A DNA stretch of 64,000 bases. Origin: Dipteris shenzhenensis (Eukaryota; Polypodiophyta; Polypodiopsida; Gleicheniales). Positions 1-11,099 of this stretch are shown here, piece after piece. The translations under genes and the position numbers were made by a program. The notes beneath the pieces were generated by a model, which did no database searches, had not been told where the DNA came from, and worked only from the letters and a program-made list of their open reading frames with translations. How positions within the stretch are numbered: position 1 is the stretch's first letter; each line of letters begins with the position of its first letter. The stretch lies in the NCBI GenBank assembly GCA_047967505.1, contig CM106539.1; one strand, 5' to 3'.

Positions 1-930
1 GAAATTGTACATGCACTGTCTCACTCTACAAGTGCATCCTCTTCTATATCAAAATCTATAGTTTCATCATCATTGAGGTCATTGTCATAAACTGATGATG
101 ATTTTGAAGTGGATGCTCCATCCTCCTTCACACTATAAGACCTAATGCTCCTTTCATTTGCAACCCCATGATTCTAGAGGAGGATCTAGCAAGGCCTGTC
201 ATGTAGGATGGAACCTTTTCAAAAAGGATATCTATTTTTCTCTTCCTTTGGTATCCATCATTTGCATGTTGAAAATCATAAACAAGAAAGATCAAGGACA
301 TCCAACCACATCTGGTTTTTTGTGCCCCTTCTTTTCCTTTTTCTATTTGGACATACGACTAATTTAGGAACATATTTTTTTTTCAATGGATTAGCATGGG
401 AAATCCTAATCCATTGTACAAAAATGGAAAGCAACTTTCCTTGCATAGATTTCTGAAATTTTCCACATTCGCAATCTAGAATGGATGTCCTAGAGGGTCC
501 TCTTGAGCAAGAGTTGAAATCATGGATCCAATCTTCAAATCTTGTATGAAATCTACCCACATCAGTGATCTCTTCTCGTCTTTGAGAGATCGATGTGCAT
601 CAAAGTACATCTCTCATGTAGGTATATTAATTGAAGCTTCCATCTCAAGCAATAGACTCAGAGGTTGTATAGCCTATCATGAAGGCAGAGAAGATAATGG
701 CCATACAAAAGCATTGCACAAAGTAGCAATGTTACTCAAATCAATTTGGGAGTCTTTAAAGAAAGTATTTGACCACACTCCAATCTCTCCATTTCTAGAG
801 TATGTTTTGCCTTCTCAACCGAATGTCTCATCTCAAACATGCACCCTTCATAGTCAACATCCCTTCCTTAAGCTTGTTCCCACTTCACTTATGCTCAATG
901 TGCCTAGTGTGTTGAAAAGCGTTAGTGGTA
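1..930. other. Unassigned sequence, no recognised gene
   Basis: The only sizeable ATG-initiated frame is 522-941 (plus, 139 codons), which matches no family I recognise. The minus strand around 20-150 reads as an acidic Asp/Glu-rich stretch without a start. Both may be decayed transposon coding sequence. No promoter or splice structure can be argued. Confidence 0.3.
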
Positions 931-1396
931 AACTTTCATGACACTGGCAGTGCTGGTGATGTGATTTGATAGGCAGTTATGGAGTACAATGTGGTGAGCA
1001 TTCTCCTTGCAAGCGGTTCATGGAGTCTATATAATGAATGAGCTACTTGTGTTCCTATTGTTGTTGCATGAATGAGAGGTTGTGTAGTTATCAACCTAAG
1101 TGTTAGCTTCTTGTGAGCCTATGTGGTCTCTTCACCTAGTCGACTAGTGTGGTTTCCATCTACATTTCATCTAGTGTCAAGCCTTTGTGGCTTTATGGCT
1201 AGTCATATTCTCCTGTAGACCTCCACAACAAGTCGTGTAGGGTTGCATGGAGGTGTCTAGGTCTTTGAGTAGTGAATTTTAGTGCGTGTGTTCTTAATGA
1301 AGGTTGCCATCTTTTATACGGGTTCTCTGCTTGTATCCTATCAACTTTTCTCACATGAAATATATTGCATGCAATCATTCCAAGTTTTCCAACAAT

Positions 1397-1408
1397 TGGT
1401 ATCAAAGC
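1397..1408 (+). other. Primer-binding site of a decayed Copia-like element
   Basis: The site reads TGGTATCAAAGC, one base from the initiator-Met tRNA complement used by the other LTR elements here. It follows a sequence ending CCAACA (to 1394), the usual LTR 3' terminus, after a 2-base spacer. The same end-plus-spacer layout occurs in the TRIM at 6981-6996. The matching LTR must lie upstream, but its start cannot be placed because no second copy is in the window. Confidence 0.6.
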
Positions 1409-1439
1409 AAGTGTAGCCCGTGCCTAGATATTCTTGAAG

Positions 1440-2150
1440 AATTCAAGAGAAACCACTTTGAAGGGAGTCACCCAATGCAATAGTCATGGAAAGATGGCCC
1501 AAGGTCTCTACCACTAAGTCACTTTCCTAAAGCCTTTGTTGTTAAATGTGATGGCCAGAACTTCCCTTTTTCTGAAAACTTTTTGTATGCATTCTCCTTA
1601 TGGAAAAGGCCTTATGGGGTGTGGTCTCTAGATGTGAGAAGAAGCATGCCGATATTCAAGGTCTTGAGAAAATGAATGCTTGGGATCTAAAGAATGAGAA
1701 GGCACTTGGTCTCTTGGGATGAGCTCTTGAAGTAGTTTTCTTCCATCATAGAGATATTTCAAAGATTGCAGCACAGAGTTAGACCATGCTTCAGGAGCTC
1801 TTTGAATCGAGCGTGAAAACTTCTAAGCTCATCCTAAAGTAAGAGCTATTTGGTCTTCAAATGGGAGAGGGAGATCATATGGAAACTCACCTTAATCAAA
1901 TGTAGGCCATAATTAAGCAACTTCAAGCCTTGGATAAATAAGATGAAATTTTTGATATATGGGAAAGAGGAGAGGTGAAAACATAGAAAAATGGCAAAGG
2001 ATGATCCTTACATCCTTTTTAAAAGAAAAAGTAAGAAGAAGGATGTCTGTCCAAAGTCTTTATCTCAGAAATGAAGATTGCTATGTGGAGGTGATTGTAG
2101 GCAATAGTAAAAGATAAAAGTCATTCTTTTTGGATTGACAGAAGTCAAGA
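1440..2150 (+). pseudogene. Decayed Copia gag (UBN2-like) remnant
   Basis: Translation across several frames gives pieces typical of plant Copia Gag: an AWDLKNEKALGLL-like segment near 1678-1720, then a LFES...LFGLQMGEGDHMETHLNQM-like segment near 1800-1900, and a following IIKQLQ stretch. Several stops and frameshifts interrupt it. It lies directly behind the primer-binding site at 1397, which is the expected order. No zinc knuckle, protease or polymerase follows, so the element is truncated near 2200. The family assignment rests on the spacing of these Gag segments. Confidence 0.5.
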
Positions 2151-2159
2151 CCAAAGAGC

Positions 2160-3004
2160 TCAACCTTGATTAAATGTCTCAATATTTTGAAGAGTAAGCT
2201 CTGATAGTCTTCTCTATAACTAGTTTTTATATTGTGTATGTTTTAAAGAATTACATGAATAATTTTATGTTTCTCTCTTTTGTGTAGTCATAATACATAC
2301 ATGAGAACGTTAGATAAGATGATGATCTGACTAAAGGCATAGTCATGGGACCATATAATGGCGTGCTATTTAATGTCTAGTGCATATGAGTCTCTAATTC
2401 CTTTCTTCATTGAATTAAAAAATATATATAAGTATACCATTGAATATTATATTTGAATGGTAAAACTAATACCACCTAATACTTTTTGTTTTTTCTCAAG
2501 AAAAAGAGGGTTTGTATTATATTATATCAAAGTGTGCTGTTACAAAAGTATTGCTCTACCCTTTAACAACCAAAAAAGGGGAGATAGGATACAATGAACA
2601 TAACTTAACATTTCATTGGAAATACATATGAGAGTCCATCACTAAGTAGAAAAATTCAAATTTGTAATTCGAAAAAATTGAGAAAATCGCTTGAATGATT
2701 CGAATAGAAGAAAAAATCGATTTAAAAAACGGTGACACATCACGTTTTTTATATAAATCGCCACATCATCACCACATATTCGTATGAATAACTTTTATTC
2801 ATACGAATAAAGTATTCGTACAAATAAACTTGCATTAGGATGAATATGTTCCTTTGATTTTACATACAATCTCATTGTTTGCCAATTTTTATTATCTCAC
2901 GCTTGGTTCCTCAGTTGAGCATAAGAGATCTAAAAAGGAAAAGAAGGAGAACGGTCCTCAAGGTTGTGAAAGAAATCTAGAAGGTCTAAAATAAAATAGA
3001 TTTT
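2160..3004. other. AT-rich non-coding stretch
   Basis: No coding frame or element boundary is visible. A short palindromic cluster of ATTCGTATGAATA-type words at about 2777-2825 is the only structure. Near 2935-3004 the sequence becomes purine-rich and grades into the tandem array. Confidence 0.3.
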
Positions 3005-4605
3005 TGTTAGGGAGCTTTAGGATCTCATTCTGAGTTCCTGAGATCTCTTGTTTGGATTTTGGTTTTGGACTTTTCTTTTGTTTGTTGGAGTTCTAGGTTC
3101 TCTTTATTGAGTACCTTCAATCTCTTGTGATAAAAATATTTTAGATATTTATGTGTTTGAAATTCATTTGTGGAAGTTCTAGGTTCTCTTTATTGAGCTC
3201 CTTCAATCTCTTGTGATAAAAATAATTTAGATATTTATGTATTTGAAATTTGTTTGTGGGAGTTCTAGGATCTCCTTGTCTAGTTCCTTAGATCTCTTGT
3301 GAGATAAATTTTTTTGTGAGAGTTTGAGGATCTCCTTGTTGAGTTCCTTAGATCTCTTATGAGAAATATGTTTATTTTTGTGTCTATGAAATTTGTTTGT
3401 GGGAGTTTTAAGATCTCCTTGTTGAGTTTCTTAGATCTCATGTGAATAGATTTTTGTATGTGGGAATTCTAGGATCTCTTTGGTGAGTTCCTTAGATCTC
3501 TTGTGATTGTTTTTGTGTCTATGAAATTTGTTTATGGGAGTTTTAAGATCTCCTTGGGATCTCTTTGGCGAGTTCTTTAGATCTCTTTTGATAAATGGGC
3601 TTGTTTTGGTGTCTATGAAATTTATTTGTCGGAGTTCTAAGATCTCCTTGTTGAGTTTCTTAGATCTCATGTGAATAGATTTTTGTATGTGGGAGTTCTA
3701 GGATCTCTTTGGTGAGTTCCTTAGATCTCTTGTGATAAATGAGCTTGTTTTTGCGTCTATGAAATTTGTTTGTGGGAGTTCCAAGATCTCCTTATTGAGT
3801 TTCTTAGATCTCATGTGAATAGATTTTTGTACGTGGGAGTTCTAGGATCTCTTTGGTGAGTTCCTTAGATCTCTTGTGATAAATGAGCTTGTTTTTTTGT
3901 CTATGAAATTTGTTTGTGGGAGTTCTAAGATCTCCTTGTTGAGTTTCTTAGATCTCATGTGAATAGATTTTTGTACGTGGGAGTTCCAGGATCTCTTTGG
4001 TGAGTTCCTTAAATCTCTTGTGATAAATGGGCTTGTTTTTATCTATGAAATTTTTTTGTGGGAGTTCTAAGATCTCCTTGTTGAGTTTCTTATATCCAAT
4101 ATGAATAGATTTTTGTACGTAGGAGTTCTACAGGATCTCTTTGGTGAGTTCCTTAGATCTCTTATGATAAATGGGCTTGTTTTTATCTATGAAATTTTTT
4201 TGTGGGAGTTCTAAGATCTCCTTGTTGAGTTTCTTATATCCAATGTGAATAGATTTTTGTACGTGGGAGTTCTAGGATCTCTTTGGTGAGTTCCTTAGAT
4301 CTCTTATGATAAATGGGCTTGTTTTTGTGTCTATGAAATTTTTTTGTGGGAGTTCTAGGATCTCCTTGTTGAGTTTCTTAGATCTCATGTGAATAGATTT
4401 TTGTATGTGGGAGTTTAGGATCTCCTTGTTGAGTTCCTTAGATCTCTTATGAGAAATGGGCTTGTTTTTGTGTCTATGAAATTATTAAATTAGTTTGTGG
4501 AAGTTCTAAGATCTCCTTGTTGAGTTCCTTAGATCTCTTGTGGGAATTTTTGTATGTGGGAGTTTTAGGATCTTCTCATTGAAGTCCCTAAACCTCATGT
4601 GAGGA
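3005..4605. repeat. Tandem array with a 144-bp dimeric period
   Basis: A motif GGAGTTCTAGGATCTC...GAGTTCCTTAGATCTC recurs throughout. In the regular part the anchor ggatctcttt(g) falls at 3557, 3701, 3845, 3989, 4133, 4275 and 4418, a spacing of 142-144 bp. Each period holds two related subunits, one of about 83 bp (with gataaatgggcttg and gtctatgaaattt) and one of about 61 bp (with catgtgaatagattttt). The left part (3005-3470) has more divergent units with other spacing, and one period is shortened to 85 bp (3472-3557). The minus-strand frame 3431-3670 is a by-product of the repeat. Confidence 0.85.
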
Positions 4606-4619
4606 ATATGATTTTATTG

Positions 4620-4800
4620 TGTTTGTATTCTCACACTTTCTTTGAATGAATATGTAATATTCTTTCAATAGAATGTGAAAGAATACAAAGAGTTTTAAAG
4701 TGTACGAATTGAAAGTTTTAAAAGTAATTAGAAGAGTTGTCTCATTCTTACACTTTCTTTTAAATGAATATTTAATATTCTTCCAATAGAACATGAATTA
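4620..4800. repeat. Direct repeat of an AT-rich block
   Basis: Two diverged copies of a block containing cactttctttgaatgaatat and aatattctttcaataga lie at about 4631-4685 and 4750-4795. They sit between the tandem array and the kinase-like fragment. No function is evident. Confidence 0.5.
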
Positions 4801-4832
4801 TTTGGTTCGGTTGACTGTCGCTGAATTGCAAA

Positions 4833-5333
4833 TCATCGTAAATGCTTGATTAGAGCTTTTGCTGGCCCCGTACTTGGCGATGGTGCACAAATGTCCAAGA
4901 TTTTCAGGATGTGATGAGACATGGCGTACACATCCTGTGCAACATTGAAAGGTGGGGGATTAATGCAAAGGCACTCTGGAGCAATGTGATGAAACCTAAC
5001 AATGGAGCTTCGCACAGTGTTGGGGCTATCACTGAGTAATGAGGGATGGTGCTTTCTAGTGCTGCATGGGGTCATCATTCCCCAATCACAAATGCCCAGA
5101 TACACCTCCTCGGATGACTCCGAGAAGTGTAGCATAATGTTTTGCACATGCAAATCATTATGCAGGACATTGTGTTGGTGCATGTAATGAATAGTGCAAA
5201 CTAGTGCACTTAAAATATCAAATACATGCTGATGGACCCATGGAGCTCTAGCAGGCATTTTCGCATCATCTCTGTGAAACACCGGAGATGGTCGCTTTCT
5301 GTCATGTCCGAGGTAGGTTAGCGATCTTTCCAC
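4833..5333 (-). pseudogene. Protein-kinase-like C-lobe fragment
   Basis: The 166-codon frame carries kinase subdomains VIb to IX in order: catalytic loop LHNDLHVQNIML (about residues 59-70; HRD is HND and the usual Lys is His, but the catalytic Asp and the Asn are kept), GICDWG (DFG as DWG), then APECL (the APE motif) and a DVYAMS segment like subdomain IX. There is no N-lobe, glycine loop or VAIK lysine. The frame opens with GTG after an in-frame stop and has no ATG at its start, so it is a fragment rather than a start-to-stop gene. It ends shortly after subdomain IX, shorter than a full C-lobe. I do not know a named family with this HND/DWG combination. It could be an exon of a split gene or a captured or decayed copy. 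Confidence 0.6.
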
Positions 5334-5399
5334 ATGATTTCCATTCTAGAATGGAAATAGTATCATTGGGTTATCGTCATGGACTAGACCTATTGCTCG

Positions 5400-5832
5400 C
5401 GGATGATGCCCAGATGTACAACATTAGTGCTTGCAGCTGCATTGGGTGAAATGCAACATATGACTGGGGACGTGGGTGCATTGATGCTTGTGGTTGTGGT
5501 GGATGTAATGCAACATCTGATGTTGATGCTTGTGGTTGTGGCTGTGCTTAGGGACGTGGATGCATTGATGGAAGGGAGGTCGAGGTAGCTCCTTGCCTTT
5601 GTAACCTTGCCATGCATTCTTGATATGTGTGACCCTAGCATCTATAGTAGGACCCTCCCAGTTTGTGTCACATGAGTTTATGTCTCGATCTATTTGACCG
5701 AGGCATCGTCGGCCCTCCATCGCTAAGTGGTACAAATACTAGTCTATAAACTCTACTATGAAAACATCTGGAAATCGATCACACAAGGTCCTCCCTCCAT
5801 GCTCTGTCATTGTCCTCACCAAATTTCACCAT
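5400..5832 (-). pseudogene. Unassigned decayed coding sequence upstream of the kinase fragment
   Basis: From the ATG at 5832 (minus) a coding-like stretch runs with a frameshift near 5790 and a TAG, then a 103-codon frame (5735-5424) rich in charged residues. Its C-terminal part is a His-rich tract (HSHNHKHQHQ and similar), which arises from repeated tgtggttgtgg/tgatgcttg words in the DNA. It lies on the same strand and upstream of the kinase-like fragment, so it could be its 5' part, but nothing in it is recognisably a kinase N-lobe. Confidence 0.25.
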
Positions 5833-6200
5833 TTTAGAAAGTTGTCTCAATGATGTCCTGATCGACATTCATTAAGAAGGGTACATTCTCATTTTTTAGC
5901 ACTTTCCTCTAAGACTTTGTGAGATTAGGTTGTTGACACTCCCTCTTCTCACCTGCATGAGCCATCTCATATGCAGTAAGCTGCAACACAGAATTAAAAA
6001 AAGAATTGAGTGCCAGGTGCAATAAGAAAATCAATGCAAGAAGTCTAAGAAATGCAAGCAATCTAAGAAATTACTTAGGTATAACCTCTCAACTCAAGTT
6101 CAAGCCTCAAATCATGTAACATACTATAGAAAATCAAAACACAAAAAATGACCTAGGTATTACCTAATCGTGGACTTCACCATCTAACACTAGGATTCAA

Positions 6201-6358
6201 CTACAACACACAACTATCAAGGGAAGGTTGAGTGCCCGACTAAGTGTCTAAAAGCGCATCACATGATTTCTAACTTAGGCTACAACACACAACTATCCAA
6301 GGATGGTTGAGTGCCAGACTAAGTGTCTAAGACAACGTCGCATGATATCTAATACAAA
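6201..6358. repeat. Tandem duplication, 79-bp period
   Basis: Two copies (6201-6279 and 6280-6358) share ctacaacacacaactatc, ggttgagtgcc and gactaagtgtctaa, with scattered differences. No coding capacity is seen. Confidence 0.7.
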
Positions 6359-6671
6359 AGAGCATATAGAGATGCATTAATAATCAACTACCATATCACA
6401 CAAGATGAATGCAAAACCAAAGTGAATTGGTATCCATAAGAGTGATCGAACGCCATTGGTGGAAGTCAGCATGGTCTCCCCCTTTCATGATAAACCATCC
6501 TAGATAAGACACTATTTGAAAAACTAACTTGTGAAATTTCTAAAATGAATGCACCCCACCTATTAATTTAAAACAATGCATAAAATTATCCCTCCTACAA
6601 ATATATTTCTGTAAGTTTTAAGAATAAAGTCGCCCCTCATTTTGAGCTATCATGGTATACTTACATTTCCC

Positions 6672-6981
6672 TGTTAGAACAAATTGATATTTTGGGTATA
6701 GCATATGGTCTAGAAATTATTGATTGTAGGGTCCAATGTGTGAAGTTGTGTGAGAAACTTAGTAGGTGAGTCTAGTGACTTGGTAGTTAGGTATGCCAGG
6801 TTGGTATGATGTGTGGGATTGGAGTGATCATAGGAGGTAACTGATTGAGCTAATTATGGAGATGATTGTGGATCTAAGATCTACCAACATGGAGGTAGTT
6901 GCCTATATATGTAACCACTCATGAATAAAGTGTTGTTCAATGTGCCTCACAATTTGCCTCATTATCTACATTGTTCCAACA
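6672..6981 (+). repeat. 5' LTR of TRIM-1
   Basis: It is 310 bp, starting TGTTAG and ending CCAACA. It contains a TATATAT box at 6904-6910 and an AATAAA signal at 6924-6929, only about 20 bp apart. The second copy is 7597-7903. Confidence 0.92.
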
Positions 6982-6983
6982 TG

Positions 6984-6996
6984 TGGTATCAGAGCC
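6984..6996 (+). other. Primer-binding site of TRIM-1
   Basis: TGGTATCAGAGCC, the perfect complement of the plant initiator-Met tRNA 3' end, lies two bases after the 5' LTR. Confidence 0.9.
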
Positions 6997-7013
6997 TTGA
7001 ACCACTTCTAGCC

Positions 7014-7340
7014 ATGCCTACCTAGCTTTTGCCACGTGTCCACCTTCTTCCCCAAACCAAACATGAGCTTCCTATTCTTCTACTCTTCTACCCTGAGTTT
7101 GTGAGGACGAATTTATCACATCCAACCATTTTGGAGGCTACTCTTTTGGTAGCATATTTCACTAAGAAAGGAGAAATAGAAGAAAGGACTTGTAACAACA
7201 ATGATATGCTTGTGCTCTCAAAAACCATGAAGACCAGGAAGAAAGAACCAAACCAAGATGTTGCAAATACCTCTACCAATGAGGAATGGACTGAGGAGAC
7301 TCTCATCCAGGAGGGAATTGGCACTGAACTCTTAGATTAG
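7014..7340 (+). pseudogene. Internal reading frame of TRIM-1
   Basis: An ATG at 7014 is followed by TAG at codon 4 (7023-7025). The frame then stays open to 7340, about 105 codons, rich in Lys, Glu and Asn in its second half (KTRKKEPNQD, TNEEWTEETL). A single C-to-T change could account for the stop. I recognise no domain, and most TRIMs are non-coding. It could be a relic of the Gag start of the parent element or a chance frame. Confidence 0.35.
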
Positions 7341-7596
7341 GATTGTGTGTTTGGAGTCAATAACGTGCTCTGCCATGGATAGTCTATCCTAAAATGATAT
7401 GTTTTTCTTTTAAATCAGCTGAGTGTGCTTGTTTTCCATGTACTTGGTAGTTCTAGAAACACCACCCATTGTAAACCAAGAATCCTAGGAGTGAGTCACA
7501 GGTTGTGGCCATGTGTATTGCCACATGATGGTGGGCAACCCATGGAGCATCCCATGTACTACTACCAAGGGATGAGGTCATCAATTTGTGGGGGGG

Positions 7597-7903
7597 TGTT
7601 AGAGCAAATTGATATTTTGGGCATAGGATATGGTCTAGATATTATTGATTGTAGGATGCTATGTGAAGTTGTGTGAGCACCTTAGTAGGTGAGTCTAGTG
7701 ACTTGTAGTTAGGTATGTCAGGCTAGTGTGATGTGTGGGATTGGAGTGATCATAAGAGGTAATTGATTGACCTAATTATGGAGATGATTGTGGATCTGAG
7801 ATCTACCAACATGGAGGCAATTGCCTATATATGTAGCCACTCATGAATAAAGTGTTGTTCAGTGTCCCTCAACATTTGCCTCATTATCTACACTGTTCCA
7901 ACA
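7597..7903 (+). repeat. 3' LTR of TRIM-1
   Basis: It is 307 bp, matching the 5' LTR end to end with substitutions and small gaps. TATATAT lies at 7826-7832 and AATAAA at 7846-7851. It is preceded by a run of purines (GTGGGGGG, 7589-7596), the polypurine tract. Confidence 0.92.
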
Positions 7904-7920
7904 TTCCTAAAGTGACCCCT

Positions 7921-8100
7921 TGAGATCTTGACGATGTAAGGGCTATTAATGTGTTTATAAACACCACTAAGATCCAAGAGACGAGTCTCTCAATCCAAAG
8001 ATATAAGGTGCAAGTCTTGATAATGTAAAGGCTACTAGGATGTTTGTAAACACCAATAAGTTTCATGAGATGCCATCTCAACCAAAGATAAATGGTATAT
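7921..8100. repeat. Tandem duplication, 90-bp period
   Basis: Two diverged copies (about 7921-8010 and 8011-8098) share tcttga.gatgtaa.ggcta and .tgtttataaacacca. They lie immediately beyond TRIM-1 and are not part of it. Confidence 0.65.
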
Positions 8101-8415
8101 ACCTTCCCTTGATTTACCAACTTAATCTATCTCCATGAGCAAAGTAGATATGACAAAATATTGGTACATCATATACGTGCAGGAGAGGAGCTATTTTGTG
8201 GACTATAAGTTTTGATTACTAAGATTTTGCTTCTGTGTAGATTATTGGTTTTTCCCAATTATGTATTATGGTGCTTAATTGTTGTGTATGTTGTATGATT
8301 GGATAATCTGTGAACAAGATCAAGGCAATTTTACATTTTTATAGCCCCATGAGAAGAATGGAGCTTCAATGGCTCTAGCACAATTCTCCCCAATGCATGG
8401 GAATATGGAGATTTT

Positions 8416-8435
8416 GAATGGCATTGTTGCCATTC
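8416..8435. other. Perfect hairpin, 8-bp stem and 4-base loop
   Basis: GAATGGCA, loop TTGT, TGCCATTC. It is isolated in non-coding sequence with no T-run or gene next to it, so it may be a chance stem. Confidence 0.4.
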
Positions 8436-8527
8436 TTCCCAAGGGGACTATAAAGTTCAAGAATGATGTTTGGTTTTAGAGTTTCCATTCACGCATCAAT
8501 GAATTGTTAAGCTTTCTTGGAAAAAAA

Positions 8528-8616
8528 TATTTGTATGTCTTTCAGTGACCAATCTATTTAATTTTTAGTGACCAATCTATTTATTTGCATGTCTTTTAGT
8601 GACCAATCTATTTAAC
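8528..8616. repeat. Short direct repeats of AGTGACCAATCTATTTA
   Basis: Three copies of the 17-mer start at 8544, 8567 and 8598. Two are preceded by a tgcatgtcttt-like word. Confidence 0.7.
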
Positions 8617-10724
8617 ACGTAAATTTTTCTCAATGCAACGAAGCCTAGGTATTCAATTTAGTATTAGGATTTGGAAGTTGTCACTACCATAGGACTTTAT
8701 GCCAACTAAATCTTGTGTTACCCATCCTAATCATTTGGCATGTTTTTCCTTACCGTCAAGTTTAGTATCAATATTAATTATAGAAATTTTTAAGCTAATA
8801 AGGTAATTATGAATACCACTTAGAATGATGATATGGTTCCCATTCAAATGAAGTTTAAGGTTGATACTCTTGTGAATGACATAGTTTATGCATTGATATT
8901 CTATTTACTTATTGATAATGTACTTGATATATCATACATTTGTGAATGAGAATCTAATATATCTTGCCTATTTTGCTTGCTCTCCTAAAGCCGCCATTCT
9001 AGGAATTAGGCTTTTCCCAAATTGTCTAATATGGTCTTTTCAAGTGAAGAAATTGTAAGTCATTGTAAAGAGGCAGATGTGCATGGCACACAAAAAACTG
9101 AACCACATAGCTTCATGGGGCCACTATGTAAAAACCCCACATAACATGTACGATCAAGGGGTATTAAAAAAACCCCGTACGTATGGAATTTTTATGACCT
9201 ATATACACCCCTTCTGTAAATTTGTAGATGATTAAAGTATCCCTTATGTATGAAAATTCCCACTTTTTGAATTAAAAAACCCCTTACGTATGTATAGTTT
9301 TTGTAACTCCATAAAAAAATAAAACCCCTTCCATTGATCACGCGTGCTAACTTACATATTTCTTAGTGATCGTCATGGTGGTGACATAGTGTTGTCACGT
9401 GCTTTGGGTACTTGGCAAATAGATGTGGTAAGTGTGGGACATTAATACATTTTCTTGGTAGAAGGGTTGCTCATGGACTTCCATCACCATGCTTTAAGGA
9501 TATAAGGAAACATTCAAAATTTCTTTTCTCCTTTATGAATTGCATAGAAGAATTTTGAAGGCTGAATGACTCCACTTGTAAACACTATACGGCGACTATG
9601 AATGTAAAAGTATGGGTGTAAGGAAACAAATATATCCTATTTTAACTTTACAACTTTTTTTGATAAAGGTCCAACAACTCTCTTGTAAAGTGGAGTTTGT
9701 GGATGCCAGGAGACTTTTGCAAATCCTTGCTACTTGACTTCTTGACTAGTTTTGAGATGTAGGGGATAGTTGGGATTCATCCATGTAACAAAATCATAGA
9801 GGACCAATTGAGGTATAGTATAGCCATGGCTATAGGCACATTGGTGATATGGGTTCTTGGATCTTATTTGGTTTATTTTATTATTTTTGCCTTTTGGCAT
9901 GAATTCACATACAACATCATTGTTTACCTTAATGTACTTTGGGCTATAAAATTAATGTTTAATTTGTTACTGGACCATGTATTTCTTGGATGTAGCATGT
10001 GATATTCTTACTTGAGACCATATTCAAGTAACATCATGTTTTCAATTTTATGCTAGAATCATGATTATGAAGCAATGGTAAGGCACATGGTTGAAAGATA
10101 TAAATTTGATACAGGACCAAAGGAAAAGAAATTGGTCCATTCCATCTATGTTCAAGATGAGTGTTCAAGATCTTTCACTTATCTATCAATGTTGTGCTTC
10201 AAGTTTACTTTTTCTTAATTGACTTGTTTTACCAAGAGGTGGATGTATATGAACCTAGTTATCAAACAATGATAATTATTTTTTTCAAATTACACTTCAT
10301 ATTCTATGACTTCCACATTCGCATTGGTGCATACATTGGTATCCTGTATCCATGTATTTGTTCGACATTGACTTTTGCTTTGGTCACCACCAATGACCAA
10401 AGTGGATATTTTGGTTCGAGTGAATTTTTCCTTTGGAATGGATACTACCACTAGAAAGGATTTTATCTTTTGAATGAATATTTTGGTTCTATGATTTGCA
10501 AAAATTTATCATTGATGGATGCTTGTATTTAATTCAATAAAGTGTATTCACTTGGTTTTCACCACTTGCTTTATCTGCCTCTCTCAATTTTCAATGCTGC
10601 TCGCTTTATCGACTACCTCTAGCTAGTGGTAAATACAATTTGACTATATGTACCATGACTAGTGATAAATAGATAGGGTTTTAATATAGCTAATATAACA
10701 TGAAAGAGAAATCAACATAGGCTC
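8617..10724. other. AT-rich intergenic stretch, no recognised gene
   Basis: Open frames at 9808-10002 and 10161-10454 (plus) are hydrophobic, Phe/Ile/Tyr-rich translations expected from AT-rich DNA, and neither has a family signature. Around 9110-9320 the words cccctta.gtatg and aaaaccccgtacgta recur. A block ending near 10545 (attcaataaagtg) has a polyadenylation-like word, but no gene can be tied to it. Confidence 0.35.
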
Positions 10725-11097
10725 GATGGAAAATTTCCCAAATTTCATTGACCTTTGATGGAATTATAAATATCACATGTTACAATTTGGAGACATCAAT
10801 TTTTTTTAAGGTCCCTCTTTTCATCATGATCTTTTTCCATTGGACATGGTATTAGCATAGTGGGAAACATGTACAATTTCATTAAACACTAATGTGCACC
10901 ACAAGTGAATGCCTTATCTATAGTAAATTTTCTTATATTTCATTAGAGTTATATTTAATTGGGAGACAATAATATTTTTTGAAGTTCATATTTTCATCTT
11001 GAATTTGTTTTGTTGGATGTGATATTAGTATATTGGAAGATTTGTATAATTTCATTAAAGGCCAACATGTACCACTAACAATTCACCATATAATCTA
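10725..11097. repeat. Diverged tandem duplication, about 190-bp period
   Basis: Copy one (about 10728-10915) and copy two (about 10925-11097) share, in order, atttcatt, ttgggagaca, ttttttgaagtt/aaggtc, tttcatctt, ttggatgtgatattag, tgggaa.a.tt.gta, and aatttcattaaa. They are well below 80 percent identical by eye, so the duplication is old. Confidence 0.6.
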
Positions 11098-11099
11098 GG

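Larger units (their letters stand above)
6672..7903 (+). mobile_element. TRIM-type miniature LTR retrotransposon (TRIM-1)
   Basis: This is a complete 1232-bp element: 5' LTR 6672-6981, primer-binding site 6984-6996, a 600-bp internal region, polypurine tract GTGGGGGG ending at 7596, and 3' LTR 7597-7903. Flanking 5-mers are ttccc (6667-6671) and ttcct (7904-7908), a target duplication with one mismatch. Both LTRs start TGTTAGA and end CCAACA, and differ at roughly 9 percent of positions by eye, so the insertion is old. No protease, reverse transcriptase or integrase fits inside, so it must have been mobilised by another element's proteins. The size and layout are those of TRIMs (terminal-repeat retrotransposons in miniature). 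Confidence 0.92.

Noticed and set aside
3005-4605. CRISPR-like regular repeats
   Set aside because: There are no unique spacers of constant size and the whole 144-bp unit is repeated. The setting is a plant nuclear genome.
9808-10454. Two hydrophobic plus-strand frames as possible membrane proteins
   Set aside because: Composition follows the AT-rich DNA and no family motif, start context or splice structure supports a gene.
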